A DNA stretch of 64,000 nucleotides from Stappia sediminis (GCF_009826895.1 NZ_WUMV01000002.1:558001-622000), one strand, 5' to 3'; counted from the first letter of the stretch, positions 7,454 through 16,565 are shown. Notes: generated by a model from the sequence alone, not told the origin. Translations and numbers: made by a program.

Positions 7454-9198
7454 GCAACAGGTTGCCCGGCTTTCTTCAGCCCTTCGCGAAGATGTTCCGC
7501 GTCCGCTTCATTGGCGTAGTGAAGCGTATCGAGGAAGCCTTCTATGGTGAAGTCCGGGTCAAGGACCTTGATGCGGGCCATATGAGCACCGGCTGCCGTG
7601 GCGTCGCCGAGTTGGCCGTATGACGCGGCGATGAAGGCATGCTGCAACACGTCGGTGGACGACATGTGCATGAAGGCCTCTATCGCCTCGGGATATTGCC
7701 GGGCGGCGAAATGCGCCTTGCCGAGGTGGCTCCAGAAGCGCTCGGGATGGTGAGGGTTGAGCTTCATGGCGCGGCGTATCCAGTCGATACCTTCCTTGGG
7801 ATGGCCGAGCCAGGTCAGCAACTCCCCCTGCTGGACGACCACGAGGTCGTAATTCGGGTTGAGCGCCAGCGCCCGTTCCTGGTGGTAGCGCGCACGGGTG
7901 AGGTCGTTGCGGTTCACGTTGATGGCGGCAAGGATACGGTGCACATCGGCGTCATTGTCGTCGAGCGACAAGGCAATTTCGAGTTCCTTCTCGATTTTCG
8001 CGAACGTCGCGTCGGCATCCTCGCACCAGCCATACACCCAGGACTGGCCGAGGATGCAGCCGCGCCAGGCATGGGCATGGGCGTAGTCGGGGTCGAGTTC
8101 GAGCGCGCGCGTAATCAGTTCCTGCGCCATCTCGTTTTCTTCGCGTGCGCTGCGGTGATGGCGAACCTTTGCGGCGAGTACGCATTCGTAGGCCGCCATG
8201 CTGGATGGCGTCTTGCGGGAGAGCCTGTCCTGCTGGGCAGCCTCCACGCGTCCGGGCAGCGTTGCGACGATGGCCGAGGTCACCTCGTCCTGGATGGCGA
8301 AGATATCATCCAGCGTACGGTCGTACTTTTCCGCCCAGATATGCGCGTCGGTCGCTGAATCGATGAGCTGGACCGTTACCCGCAGCCGGTCGCCGCCCTT
8401 GCGAACGCTTCCCTCCACCAGGTACTGCGCGCCGAGCTTTTGCGCGACGTCGCGCAGGTTCACGGACTGCCCCTTGTAGACGAAGCTCGAATTGCGGGAG
8501 ATGACGAAAAGCTCGTGACGGCGCGACAGCTCGGTCAGGATGTCTTCCGTCAGCCCGTCGACGAAGAACTCCTGATCCGGATCCCCGCTCATGTTCGCGA
8601 AGGGCAGCACCGCGATGGTCGGCTTGTTCGTCTGGGGGCGTTCGTCGTCCTTGGCCGGTTTGTCGTCGCGGCGGTCTCCCGGCCTTGCGATCAACGCGCG
8701 CCACACGTGCACGGGCCGGGCGATATTCTTCACGGAGCGCTCGCCAAGATCCTCAAAGCCGATATCCAGACGATCGCGGACCTGATCATATACGGCCTGC
8801 GAAACGCAAAAGCCACCGACGTCGGCAAGCTGCTCGATGCGTGCGGCAACGTTCACCCCGTCGCCGAATATGTCGTCATTGTCGAAGATGATGTCGCCGA
8901 GATTGATGCCGATGCGGAATTGTATGCGCCGGTCGTCGGGCACGTCCGCGTTCCGCCGGTGCATGCGCTCCTGTATCTCGGCGGCACAACGCACCGCATC
9001 GGCGACGCTCTGGAATTCGACCAGCATCCCGTCGCCAGTCGTCTTGATGATGTTGCCCTGATTTTTTGCGATGGCAGGATCTATGAGTTCGATCCTGTGG
9101 GTCCTGAGCCGCGCGAGTGTGCCTTGCTCGTCGGCTTCCATCAGCCGTGAGTATCCAGCCATATCGGCCGCGAGCACCGCGGCGAGCCTTCGTTCCAT
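7444..9198 (-). CDS. Class III adenylate/guanylate cyclase with TolB-like and TPR domains
   Basis: This 584-residue protein has three parts. Residues 1-170 are a class III nucleotide cyclase domain (LAADMAGYSRLM, TTGDGMLVEF, then NLGDIIFDNDDIFGDGVNVAAR). Residues about 195-330 are a FlgO/TolB N-terminal-like domain (AVLPFANMSGDPDQEFFVDG). Residues about 340-580 are tetratricopeptide repeats (EMAQELITRALELDPDYAHAH and later copies). This architecture is common in rhizobia, often in many copies. It probably makes cAMP or cGMP in response to a protein partner bound by the TPRs. The ATG at 9198 has GAGGAAAC upstream. There is no membrane segment, so it is likely cytosolic. Confidence 0.9.
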   Translation of the reverse strand: MERRLAAVLAADMAGYSRLMEADEQGTLARLRTHRIELIDPAIAKNQGNIIKTTGDGMLVEFQSVADAVRCAAEIQERMHRRNADVPDDRRIQFRIGINLGDIIFDNDDIFGDGVNVAARIEQLADVGGFCVSQAVYDQVRDRLDIGFEDLGERSVKNIARPVHVWRALIARPGDRRDDKPAKDDERPQTNKPTIAVLPFANMSGDPDQEFFVDGLTEDILTELSRRHELFVISRNSSFVYKGQSVNLRDVAQKLGAQYLVEGSVRKGGDRLRVTVQLIDSATDAHIWAEKYDRTLDDIFAIQDEVTSAIVATLPGRVEAAQQDRLSRKTPSSMAAYECVLAAKVRHHRSAREENEMAQELITRALELDPDYAHAHAWRGCILGQSWVYGWCEDADATFAKIEKELEIALSLDDNDADVHRILAAINVNRNDLTRARYHQERALALNPNYDLVVVQQGELLTWLGHPKEGIDWIRRAMKLNPHHPERFWSHLGKAHFAARQYPEAIEAFMHMSSTDVLQHAFIAASYGQLGDATAAGAHMARIKVLDPDFTIEGFLDTLHYANEADAEHLREGLKKAGQPVAQA

Positions 9199-9276
9199 GT
9201 GTGTTTCCTCTGCGGGAGGAATTGTAACACGAGACGATTGCACAAAGTTACGGGGAAATTTGTGAAGGATTTCGCG

Positions 9277-11163
9277 TCACGCCGCCCCTTCGTATTCGGC
9301 GGAAAGCTCCAGCCAGCGCTCTTCGGTCTCGGCGAGCTTCTTTTCCGCGTCCGAGCGGTCCTTGGCAAGCTTCGTCGCCTTCGCCGGATCGCGGGCGTAG
9401 AGATCGGCATCGGCCAATGCCGAGTCACACTTGGAAATCAGCGCCTGAAGCTTTTCCATCTCCTTTTCGCAAGTCGTGATTTCCTTGCGGAGAGGGGCAA
9501 GCTGGGCGCGTCGTTCGGCGGCTTCCCGGCGGCGGTCCTGCGCGGATTTTCGGTCCGTCTCATCGCTCTGCTGCTTGTCGCTGCCGTTTTTCGCTCTTTC
9601 TTCCCGCGAAAGGATCAATCGGCGATAGTCGTCCATGTCGCCGTCGAAGGATTTCACGCCGCCGCCGGATACAAGCCAAAGCCTGTCCGCGCAGGCTTCC
9701 ACCAGGTGCCTGTCGTGCGAAATCAGGATGACGGCGCCTTCGAAGGCGTTGATCGCGTGGATCAGCGCTTCGCGGCTGTCGATGTCGAGGTGGTTCGTCG
9801 GCTCGTCGAGGATGAGCAGGTTCGCGCCATGGAAGGTGGCGAGCCCCAAAAGCAGCCGCGCCTTCTCGCCGCCGGAAAGGTCTTTCGCGGCTGTATCCAT
9901 CCGGTCCGTCGGCAGACCGAATTGCGCAACGCGCGCGCGCACCTTCGCCTCCGCTGCATCCGGGATCAGCCTGCGCACATGGTCGACCGGGCTCTCGGTG
10001 GGCCGCAGTTCGTCCAGCTGGTGCTGAGCGAAAAAGGCGATCTCCAGCTTGGGTGCGCGAATGATCGTGCCGGCCTGTTCGCCAAGTCTTCCGGCGATGA
10101 GCTTGGCGAAAGTCGACTTGCCGTTGCCGTTGGCGCCGAGAAGGGCGATGCGGTCGTCCGGATCGATGTTGAGGCTGAGGTTCTTCAGCACCGGATCGCC
10201 GCCATATCCAACGGCGACGGTCTCAAGCTTGATGATCGGCGGCGAAAGCTGTGAGGTCGGATCGGGAAAGGCGATCGGCTGGACGTGGTCTTCGATCACG
10301 CCGGCGATCGGCTGCATCTTTTCCAGCATCTTGATGCGCGACTGCGCCTGGCGCGCCTTGGTCGCCTTGGCGCGGAACCGGTCGACGAAGGCCTGCAGGT
10401 GCTTTCTCTGCGCGTCCTGCTTTTCCTTCATCTTCGCCTGCAGGACCATGGCCTCGCGCCGCTGCCGGTCGAAACTGTCGTAGCCGCCGCGGTAATAGGT
10501 GAGCTTGCCCCGGTCGAGATGAACGATGGAATCGACCGCCTTGTTCAGGAGGTCGCGATCGTGGCTGATGATGATGACCTGATGCGGATAGCGCGCGACA
10601 TAGTTTTCAAGCCAGAGCGTGCCTTCAAGGTCGAGATAGTTCGTCGGCTCGTCGAGCAGAAGAAGATCGGGTTCGGAAAAAAGGAGCGCGGCAAGGGCGA
10701 CCCGCATCCGCCAGCCGCCTGAAAATGCGGAGCAGGGGCGCTGCTGCGCTGCGTCGTCGAAGCCCAGGCCGGAGAGGATCCGGCCCGCGCGCGCTTCCGC
10801 CGTATGGCTGCCGATGTCGGCAAGGCGGGTGTGGATTTCCGCAATCCGGTGCGGATCGCTTGCGGTTTCGGCCTCAGTGATGAGGCGGGTGCGTTCCTCA
10901 TCAGCGGCGAGCACGGTATCGATCAGGCTCACTTCCGTGCCCGGCGCTTCCTGCGCCACCTGACCGATGCGCAGGCCCTTCGGCATCAGGATATCGCCGG
11001 ATTCGGCATGTGCCTCGCCGGTGATCAGCCGAAAGAGCGTGGATTTGCCGGCCCCATTGCGGCCGACAAGCCCGGCTTTGGAGCTTGCGGGCAAGGTGAC
11101 GCTTGCCTTGTCGATGAGCGTTCGTCCGGCGATCCGGTATGTGAGTTCGTTGATCTGCAGCAT
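9277..11163 (-). CDS. ABC-F family ATPase (YheS/Uup-like)
   Basis: This 628-residue protein has two ATP-binding cassettes and no membrane helices. The first cassette has GRNGAGKST near residue 37 and LLLLDEPTNYLD; the second has GANGNGKST and LSGGEKARLLLG followed by LLILDEPTNHLD. The linker between them is charged (KATKARQAQSRIKMLEK), and the C-terminus is a coiled coil (EITTCEKEMEKLQALISKCD). ABC-F proteins act on the ribosome in translation or antibiotic protection, not in transport. The length and C-terminal coiled coil fit YheS. The ATG at 11163 is preferred because it begins the conserved MLQINELTYR. Confidence 0.92.
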   Translation of the reverse strand: MLQINELTYRIAGRTLIDKASVTLPASSKAGLVGRNGAGKSTLFRLITGEAHAESGDILMPKGLRIGQVAQEAPGTEVSLIDTVLAADEERTRLITEAETASDPHRIAEIHTRLADIGSHTAEARAGRILSGLGFDDAAQQRPCSAFSGGWRMRVALAALLFSEPDLLLLDEPTNYLDLEGTLWLENYVARYPHQVIIISHDRDLLNKAVDSIVHLDRGKLTYYRGGYDSFDRQRREAMVLQAKMKEKQDAQRKHLQAFVDRFRAKATKARQAQSRIKMLEKMQPIAGVIEDHVQPIAFPDPTSQLSPPIIKLETVAVGYGGDPVLKNLSLNIDPDDRIALLGANGNGKSTFAKLIAGRLGEQAGTIIRAPKLEIAFFAQHQLDELRPTESPVDHVRRLIPDAAEAKVRARVAQFGLPTDRMDTAAKDLSGGEKARLLLGLATFHGANLLILDEPTNHLDIDSREALIHAINAFEGAVILISHDRHLVEACADRLWLVSGGGVKSFDGDMDDYRRLILSREERAKNGSDKQQSDETDRKSAQDRRREAAERRAQLAPLRKEITTCEKEMEKLQALISKCDSALADADLYARDPAKATKLAKDRSDAEKKLAETEERWLELSAEYEGAA

Positions 11164-11235
11164 GGCGCGGATCAATGGCAGGAGCGCGAGCTCAGTTCAA
11201 GGGGCATTGGCGCTCGGACGCCGGGTGTCGGTGCC

Positions 11236-12078
11236 TTATCCCTTTTGCGGCCGCTTTCCATCGAAGACGCGCCATGCGCGCTTGATGTTTTCCGCCCGGA
11301 AGCCGTGGCCGCTCGGATAAAGACAGACCTCCAGCCGCTTGCCGGTATCGTTCTTCTTGCGCGCGCATTCCATGTCGGAAAGTTCTTCGTGACCCGAGGG
11401 CTTGTAGTCGCCGATACGCGTCATCATGCCCAGCGCGTCGAAGACATTGCCCTGCTTGGCCTCGCGGATGCGCCGCCCGTCAAGCGGCACCACCTTGTCC
11501 TTCGTGCCATGATAGTGGATGAGGTTCACAGGTCCCGTGGGGCATTCCCGTGGCACCGGTTCCCAGAAGGTGCCGGACATCGGCGCGAAGCCCATGAATT
11601 CGTCGCCCCGGTAGCAGGCGAGGTACCACGTCACCATGCCGCCGGCGGAAAATCCGGTCATCATGATGTGGTCCTGCGCGATCCCGAAACGGTTATGCAG
11701 ATCGGCTTTCAGGGCGTCGAAATAGGCAAGTTCGTCCTGCCTCAGAAACTGGCTTGAGCCGGGGCGATGCGGCAGATTCCAGTGCCCGTTGACGCCGTTC
11801 GCCGCCACGAATGCGACGCCAAGTTCCTCGGCAAGTGCCGTCAGCGCCTTGTTGTGGATCGTCTTGCCGGCGGATCCCTTGTGGCCGTGGGCATAGACGA
11901 TGGCGCCGAGGTCTTCCATCTTTTCGTACCCTTCCGGCAGCACGACCCTGTAGCTGCGCTCGCCGACCATGCAGTCGCTGTCCCGGCCGCAGGCGTTTGC
12001 CGGGGAAGCAGCTGCATACACAAGCATCGCCACAGCGAAAAATGCCGCTGCGCAAACTCCTTTGCCGATAGGCTTCAT
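11236..12078 (-). CDS. Exported alpha/beta hydrolase (PHB depolymerase/feruloyl esterase type)
   Basis: This 280-residue protein has a Sec signal peptide (MKPIGKGVCAAAFFAVAML to about ASPANA). The mature enzyme has an oxyanion region YAHGHKGSAG, the nucleophile elbow GFSAGG at about residue 142, an Asp in GTKDKVVP and a late His in YPSGHGF. These are the features of the LpqC/polyhydroxybutyrate depolymerase esterase group. It probably cleaves an ester substrate in the periplasm; the actual substrate is unknown. GGAG lies 9 bp before ATG 12078. Several Cys residues (ACGRDSDC) suggest a disulfide near the mature N-terminus. Confidence 0.85.
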   Translation of the reverse strand: MKPIGKGVCAAAFFAVAMLVYAAASPANACGRDSDCMVGERSYRVVLPEGYEKMEDLGAIVYAHGHKGSAGKTIHNKALTALAEELGVAFVAANGVNGHWNLPHRPGSSQFLRQDELAYFDALKADLHNRFGIAQDHIMMTGFSAGGMVTWYLACYRGDEFMGFAPMSGTFWEPVPRECPTGPVNLIHYHGTKDKVVPLDGRRIREAKQGNVFDALGMMTRIGDYKPSGHEELSDMECARKKNDTGKRLEVCLYPSGHGFRAENIKRAWRVFDGKRPQKG

Positions 12079-12238
12079 GGGCAAACGCTCCGTCGGTTAA
12101 ATCCGAAGCTTAAGTATAGTCCCTTATCCAGCATTTGACCGCCCCCTAACGTCAATTTGAGCGCGGGGCCCGTCGCCGCCGGCGGTGTCATACATCGGGC
12201 GTATTAGCGCACCATTTTAGAAAATAAAGGAGAGTGCG

Positions 12239-12631
12239 ATGCCCTACTATCATGCGGTGACCACCACGACGGAATTCGAACAGGCTGTTGAGGCTGTAAA
12301 GGCGGCGCTTTCCCGACACGGCTTCGGCGTGCTGAGCGAGATAGATGTAGCCGATACGCTTCACAAGAAGATCGGCGAGACGATCCCGCCCTACAGGATC
12401 CTGGGAGCCTGCAATCCGAAGATGGCGCATAAGGCGCTGACGTCGGAGCCGCACATCGGCGTCATGCTTCCCTGCAATGTGATTGTCCGGCGCACGGATA
12501 ACGGCGAGACCGAAATTGCCGCCGTCGATCCGGTCGCGTCCATGCGTGCGGTCCAGAACCCGGCTCTCGCATCCGTTGCAGAGGAAGTGCGGGCGTCACT
12601 CAATCAGGCTATCGACGAATTGGTGAAATAA
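12239..12631 (+). CDS. DUF302 family protein
   Basis: This 130-residue protein starts MPYYHAVTTTTEFEQAVEAV, the standard DUF302 N-terminus. The family core FGVLSEIDVADTLHKKIG and the ILGACNPKMAHKAL motif, with its conserved Cys-Asn-Pro, follow. A strong AAAGGAG precedes the ATG. Function is not established; DUF302 genes often lie near redox or metal-stress genes. It is convergent with the tautomerase gene. Confidence 0.88.
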   Translation: MPYYHAVTTTTEFEQAVEAVKAALSRHGFGVLSEIDVADTLHKKIGETIPPYRILGACNPKMAHKALTSEPHIGVMLPCNVIVRRTDNGETEIAAVDPVASMRAVQNPALASVAEEVRASLNQAIDELVK

Positions 12632-12686
12632 ACCTTTTCAAAAATTGCCGGCCCGGCCGGGCTTGCCCGGCCGGAGCCCGGAAGTG

Positions 12687-12721
12687 CTTTCCACTCAGGT
12701 GATGACCACCTGAGCGAAAAG
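12687..12721. other. Stem-loop between convergent genes
   Basis: CTCAGGTG (12694-12701) pairs exactly with CACCTGAG (12707-12714), and flanking CTTTC/GAAAAG lengthens the stem. It lies between the DUF302 stop and the convergent tautomerase stop. A T-tract is missing on both sides, so it may protect 3' ends or help Rho-independent stopping only weakly. Confidence 0.45.
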
Positions 12722-12736
12722 AATTCGCTCCGGACC

Positions 12737-12958
12737 CTATCCGGCTTGCGCCTGAATGGCCTTCACGTCCTCGGCTGTAAGAGCCTTGCCGCCGATGCCC
12801 CATTCGCCGCTTGCAACTTCCTGGACGCGTACCCAGGTGACGCCGCGCATGGCCTCTCCTTCGATGCCGACCATCGCGTCGGTAACCTTTTCGATCATTT
12901 CGCGTTTCTGTTCGGCGTTGAAGACGCCTTCGATCAGTTGAATGTCTACGAGCGGCAT
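12737..12958 (-). CDS. 4-oxalocrotonate tautomerase family protein
   Basis: This 73-residue protein begins MPLVDIQLIEGVF. Removal of Met exposes the catalytic N-terminal proline that defines the tautomerase superfamily. The body (EQKREMIEKVTDAMVGIEGE) matches the short 4-OT group, which forms hexamers. The physiological substrate is unknown. GAGGAG lies upstream of ATG 12958. It is divergent from the HxlR regulator gene, which may control it. Confidence 0.88.
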   Translation of the reverse strand: MPLVDIQLIEGVFNAEQKREMIEKVTDAMVGIEGEAMRGVTWVRVQEVASGEWGIGGKALTAEDVKAIQAQAG

Positions 12959-13052
12959 GGCCGTTCTCCTCTTGTGTCTTGTGGTTTCCATTCAGCTTGC
13001 CGGTGTTCGCCGGAGCCAGGTGGAAGGTGCCACGAGGTGAGGCGGCCTACGT

Positions 13053-13092
13053 AGTTCAGGAAATGAATCTGCCCCGGTACAGAAACTGAACT
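13053..13092. promoter_or_regulatory. Possible operator between tautomerase and HxlR genes
   Basis: AGTTCAG at 13053-13059 is repeated as CTGAACT at 13086-13092, with centres about 33 bp apart (three helical turns). HxlR-type regulators are dimers that bind such inverted repeats next to their own gene. Assignment rests on position and symmetry only. Confidence 0.35.
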
Positions 13093-13159
13093 GGCCGGTT
13101 TTCTGCCGTTGAGTTAGCCTTTACCCGCCTCACTGGAGACGGTGCGAGAGGAGGGCTCG

Positions 13160-13858
13160 ATGACGGAAGGAAGCTACAAGCAGTTCTGCCCGGTCGCGAT
13201 GGCGGCCGAAACGCTGTGCACCCGCTGGACGGTGGTGCTCCTGCGCGAACTCGTTGCCGGGTCCACGCGTTTCAACGAGCTGCGGCGCGGCGTGCCGCGC
13301 ATGTCGCCGGCGCTTCTTTCCAAGCGGCTGAAGGATCTGGAGGCAGCCGGCATCCTCGAGCGCACGCCGGTTTCCGGGGAGCCGGATACCTATGAATACA
13401 AGCTTACCGAAGCTGGCCGTGACCTGAGGCCGGTGATCGAGGCGATCGGCCACTGGGGCCAGCGCTGGGTGGAGACCGAGCCTTCGCTCGACAATCTCGA
13501 TGTCGAACTTCTCATGTGGGACATGCACCGCAACCTCGATACGACGCCCATGCCGCAAAAGCGCTCGACCATCCAGTTCATCTATACCGACCTGCCGTCG
13601 GCGCGGAAGAACTGGTGGCTTTTGGTCATGCCCGAAAAGCCTGTCGATCTTTGTTCCGTCGATCCGGGGTTCGATGTGGACCTTTTCGTCACCGTGGATC
13701 TTCGCACGATGACGGAGATCTGGATGGGCCTGCGGACCGTGGATGCCGCGCGCCGCGACGAGCGGCTGATTGCGACCGGAGACCGGTCGCTGGAAACGGC
13801 CATGCAAATGTGGCTCGGCCTCAGCCCCTTTGCCGGCGTGAAAAAGGTCGCCGCCTGA
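13160..13858 (+). CDS. HxlR-family transcriptional regulator with C-terminal sterol-carrier-like domain
   Basis: This 232-residue protein has an N-terminal winged helix of the HxlR/MarR-like group: CPVAMAAETLCTRWTVVLLREL, then TRFNELRRGVPRMSPALLSKRLKDLE, to about residue 105. The C-terminal 115 residues resemble an SCP2-type ligand-binding fold (VDPGFDVDLFVTVDLRTMTEIWMG). HxlR alone is about 110 residues, so this is a two-domain form, probably sensing a hydrophobic ligand. Start ATG 13160 follows GAGGAGGGCTCG. It is divergent from the tautomerase and 60 bp upstream of an MFS exporter, both plausible targets. Confidence 0.88.
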   Translation: MTEGSYKQFCPVAMAAETLCTRWTVVLLRELVAGSTRFNELRRGVPRMSPALLSKRLKDLEAAGILERTPVSGEPDTYEYKLTEAGRDLRPVIEAIGHWGQRWVETEPSLDNLDVELLMWDMHRNLDTTPMPQKRSTIQFIYTDLPSARKNWWLLVMPEKPVDLCSVDPGFDVDLFVTVDLRTMTEIWMGLRTVDAARRDERLIATGDRSLETAMQMWLGLSPFAGVKKVAA

Positions 13859-13918
13859 CCTGACAGCGGCGATTGGCTATAGTTCTGCCGCCCTATACAC
13901 CGGGAGCGAGAGGCCGGC

Positions 13919-15307
13919 ATGGCGCTTATCGACGATGGCAATCGCCGCTGGTGGGTTCTGCTCTCATCCGCCTTTACCTTCGGTCTGATGGTGCTCGACG
14001 AGACGATCGTCGGTGTCGCGCTCGTCACGATCCGCTCCGAGCTCGGCCTCTCCGTCGTTGTTTCGCACTGGGTGGTGAACGTTTATCTGCTGACCTTCAC
14101 AAGCTTCGTCGCCGTTGGTGGAAAGCTTGTCGACGAGCTTGGTCAGACGCGAATGCTGACGGTTGGCCTTGCCATTTTCGGCCTGTCGTCGCTTGCGGCG
14201 GGGTTCTCGGAAAGCGGCGGCATACTGATCGCAGCGCGAGGGTTGCAGGGCGTAGGCGCAGGGATAATCGTGCCGGCGTCGATGGCGATTGGAACCGCGC
14301 TCTTTTCCTCCGGGGATCGAGGGCTTGCGCTCGGCGTTCAGGTGACGATCGCCGCGGTCTTCATGTCGTCGGGGCCGCTGCTCGGCGGGTATTTCTCGGA
14401 AGTGGTCTCCTGGAGGTGGATTTTCTGGGTCAACCTGCCGGTGATCGCCGTTATTATCGCCGTCATCCATTCGGCCTGGGTGCCGCCCAAGCCCGCTCAC
14501 GGCGGCGATGAGGCCGAAGCGCGGTTTATTCTCGACATGCGCGGCTTTGTTCTTCTGGTCGCCGGGTTGGGCGCCTTCGTCGGCGGTGTCATGCAAGGTG
14601 CCGACTGGGGCTGGTCGTCGCCGGCGACCCTTGGCCTGGTCCTCTCAGGGCTCGTCCTGCTTTCGGCGTTCACCTTCGCGGAACTGAAGACCAACGCACC
14701 GCTTGTCGATCTTGAGCTTCTGCGTATCACAGCGTTCTCGGCAAGTTGTTCCGCTTTTTTCATGTTTCAGTTCGGCAAGATGGTCGTTTTCGTCTTCCTG
14801 GCGCTCTACCTGCAGCAAGTCCTTGGGCTTTCCCCGCTCAATGCGGGCCTTGTCATCGTGCTTGCCGTTTTGCCTTCGCTGGGCGTTTCCTATATTGCCG
14901 GCAAATGCGCTGACAGGTTCGGTTCGCGTCCACCGCTCCTGATCGCCATGCTGGCAAGCGGCTTTGCGCTCGCCGGTATCGGCATTTCTACCTGGATGGA
15001 TCGGCTGGCGCCAATCGTCGTGTTTCTTCTTATCTGGGGGGCTTCGATGCCGTTTTACGCTATCGCAGGGCGCAGGACGGTGCTGAATGCCGTGCCGCTA
15101 GAGGGCAGGGGCAAGGCAACGGGCGTAAATTTCACCATTCAGTTGCTAGGCGGCACGATCGGCGTCGCCATCGCCAGCGCAATCCACAGCGAGACGGGCG
15201 GCTTCACCATGATGTTCCTGGTAACCTCGGGCCTGACGCTTGCCGCCCTTTTCCCGGTCGCGGCCTGTGTGAAGGCGGAAAAACACGCGCCGCAGGCTGC
15301 CGCGTAG
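13919..15307 (+). CDS. MFS drug:H+ antiporter, DHA2 (EmrB/QacA) type
   Basis: This 462-residue protein has about fourteen hydrophobic helices. The first helix carries the DHA2 motif LDETIVGVAL (the D1 motif of 14-helix exporters). GGKLVDELGQTRML is motif A and RGLQGVGAGIIVP is motif B. It is likely to export a lipophilic or cationic compound in exchange for protons. It follows the HxlR-type regulator by 60 bp in the same direction, so the regulator may control it. The ATG at 13919 is the only reasonable start. Confidence 0.9.
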   Translation: MALIDDGNRRWWVLLSSAFTFGLMVLDETIVGVALVTIRSELGLSVVVSHWVVNVYLLTFTSFVAVGGKLVDELGQTRMLTVGLAIFGLSSLAAGFSESGGILIAARGLQGVGAGIIVPASMAIGTALFSSGDRGLALGVQVTIAAVFMSSGPLLGGYFSEVVSWRWIFWVNLPVIAVIIAVIHSAWVPPKPAHGGDEAEARFILDMRGFVLLVAGLGAFVGGVMQGADWGWSSPATLGLVLSGLVLLSAFTFAELKTNAPLVDLELLRITAFSASCSAFFMFQFGKMVVFVFLALYLQQVLGLSPLNAGLVIVLAVLPSLGVSYIAGKCADRFGSRPPLLIAMLASGFALAGIGISTWMDRLAPIVVFLLIWGASMPFYAIAGRRTVLNAVPLEGRGKATGVNFTIQLLGGTIGVAIASAIHSETGGFTMMFLVTSGLTLAALFPVAACVKAEKHAPQAAA

Positions 15308-15406
15308 GCCTGATGACCGGTCTGTCGACTTTTGCTTTGCAATAATATTCCGTAACGTCATACGCTTTCCCGGCAATAAAACATTCAACACAGGGGGGAA
15401 CGCTTC

Positions 15407-16231
15407 ATGTGCGTACCAGGGTGCCAGGAAACGGTCATGCGCCGCCTGAGCCGGCGCGGGTTTTTCAAGGGGCTGGGAGCTGCGGGCGCGGGGGCCGCGG
15501 TTTTCACGGCTTTTCCGCCGCCGCGCCCCGCAATCGCGCAAGGCGCATCCTTTTCCAGGGTGGTGGATCTCACGCATGCGCTAGGGCCGGATTTCCCGAC
15601 GTTCTTCGGCAAACCTCAGCTTTCGATGGAGCGCAATGCCGCCTTCGACAAGGACGGCTACAACATGTTCACCTGGACGATCGTGGAGCACACGGGCACC
15701 CATCTCGACGCACCGATACATTTTTCCGCGGATGGGGTCGATGCATCGTCGATAGGCGCCGATCAGCTTGTCGTTCCGCTTGCCGTCGTCGACATCAAGG
15801 AAAAGGCGGCGTCCGATACCGATTACCAGCTTACCCCCGACGATCTGAAAACCTGGGAAGCGGCAAACGGCGACCTGCCCAACGGCGGATGCGTGGCCAT
15901 GAATTCGGGCTGGGCGCGATATGTCACGGGCGAAAAGTTCCGCAATACCGACCCGGAGGGCCGGATGCATTTTCCGGGCTTTCACGTCGAAGCGGCGATG
16001 TACATGATGGAAAAAGGCGTGGTCGGGATGGCGGTCGACACGCTTTCGCTCGACTTCGGAGCGTCAGAGGATTTCGCGACGCATTATGCCTGGCTGCCGT
16101 CGGGGCGCTGGGGCGTGGAATGCGTGGCGAACCTCGACGATGTGCCGGCAACGGGCGCGACCTTCGTCCTTGGCGGACCGAAGATCAAGGGTGCTTCCGG
16201 CGGACCGAGCAGGGTTTTCGCTCTGGTTTGA
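15407..16231 (+). CDS. Tat-exported cyclase-family (kynurenine formamidase-like) hydrolase
   Basis: This 274-residue protein has a twin-arginine signal (RRLSRRGFFKGLG) followed by an Ala-rich hydrophobic stretch and cleavage near AIAQG. The mature part has the cyclase-family metal motif HTGTHLDAPIHF near residues 95-106, with the conserved VDLTHALGPDFP start. This family hydrolyses amides or lactones with a bound divalent metal; kynurenine formamidase is the known example. Tat export suggests that the protein folds with metal before secretion. The ATG at 15407 follows CAGGGGGGAACG. Met 15437 (MRRLSRR) is an alternative start that keeps the whole signal. Confidence 0.85.
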   Translation: MCVPGCQETVMRRLSRRGFFKGLGAAGAGAAVFTAFPPPRPAIAQGASFSRVVDLTHALGPDFPTFFGKPQLSMERNAAFDKDGYNMFTWTIVEHTGTHLDAPIHFSADGVDASSIGADQLVVPLAVVDIKEKAASDTDYQLTPDDLKTWEAANGDLPNGGCVAMNSGWARYVTGEKFRNTDPEGRMHFPGFHVEAAMYMMEKGVVGMAVDTLSLDFGASEDFATHYAWLPSGRWGVECVANLDDVPATGATFVLGGPKIKGASGGPSRVFALV

Positions 16232-16294
16232 GCGCTGTCTGGAGCCGAGCATCGAGCGTAGTTACCGAACGATCGGATGACGTGAACCTGGCTT

Positions 16295-16532
16295 CACCCT
16301 CACCCGGCGCTGTCGCGCCGACCTCTCCCTTCAAGGGAGAGGTAAGGGAGAATGCGGCCGGCATTTATGCTCCTGATTTATGCGGTGTCCCAATTTTCTG
16401 CACTTGATATCGGGTAGAGGAGGAGCCGCTTGCGCCCACTCTCCAGGCGAAGTCGGATGTTTCCGGCTTCGCATTTTTTCATCCAAACTGGGGAACACCC
16501 GAGTTTGGCGGGAGAGGGGCCGGGTGAGGGTG
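16295..16532. repeat. Intergenic repeat element with 14-bp perfect inverted ends
   Basis: CACCCTCACCCGGC at 16295-16308 is matched exactly by its reverse complement at 16519-16532, giving a 238-bp element. Inside the left end are two small hairpins, GGCGC(tgt)CGCGCC-like and CTCTCCCTTCAAGGGAGAG. The interior has no gene. Sequences of this type are frequent between genes in rhizobial chromosomes. It could be one miniature element or two facing copies of a short palindromic repeat. It fills most of the 334-bp gap between the Tat hydrolase and M20 peptidase genes. Confidence 0.75.
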
Positions 16533-16565
16533 TCTTTCAGGTGCCTTCACCGCCCGCCTGTCCGC

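Noticed and set aside
12687-12721. Stem-loop as a rho-independent terminator
   Set aside because: No T-tract follows on either strand, so it is listed as a plain stem-loop.
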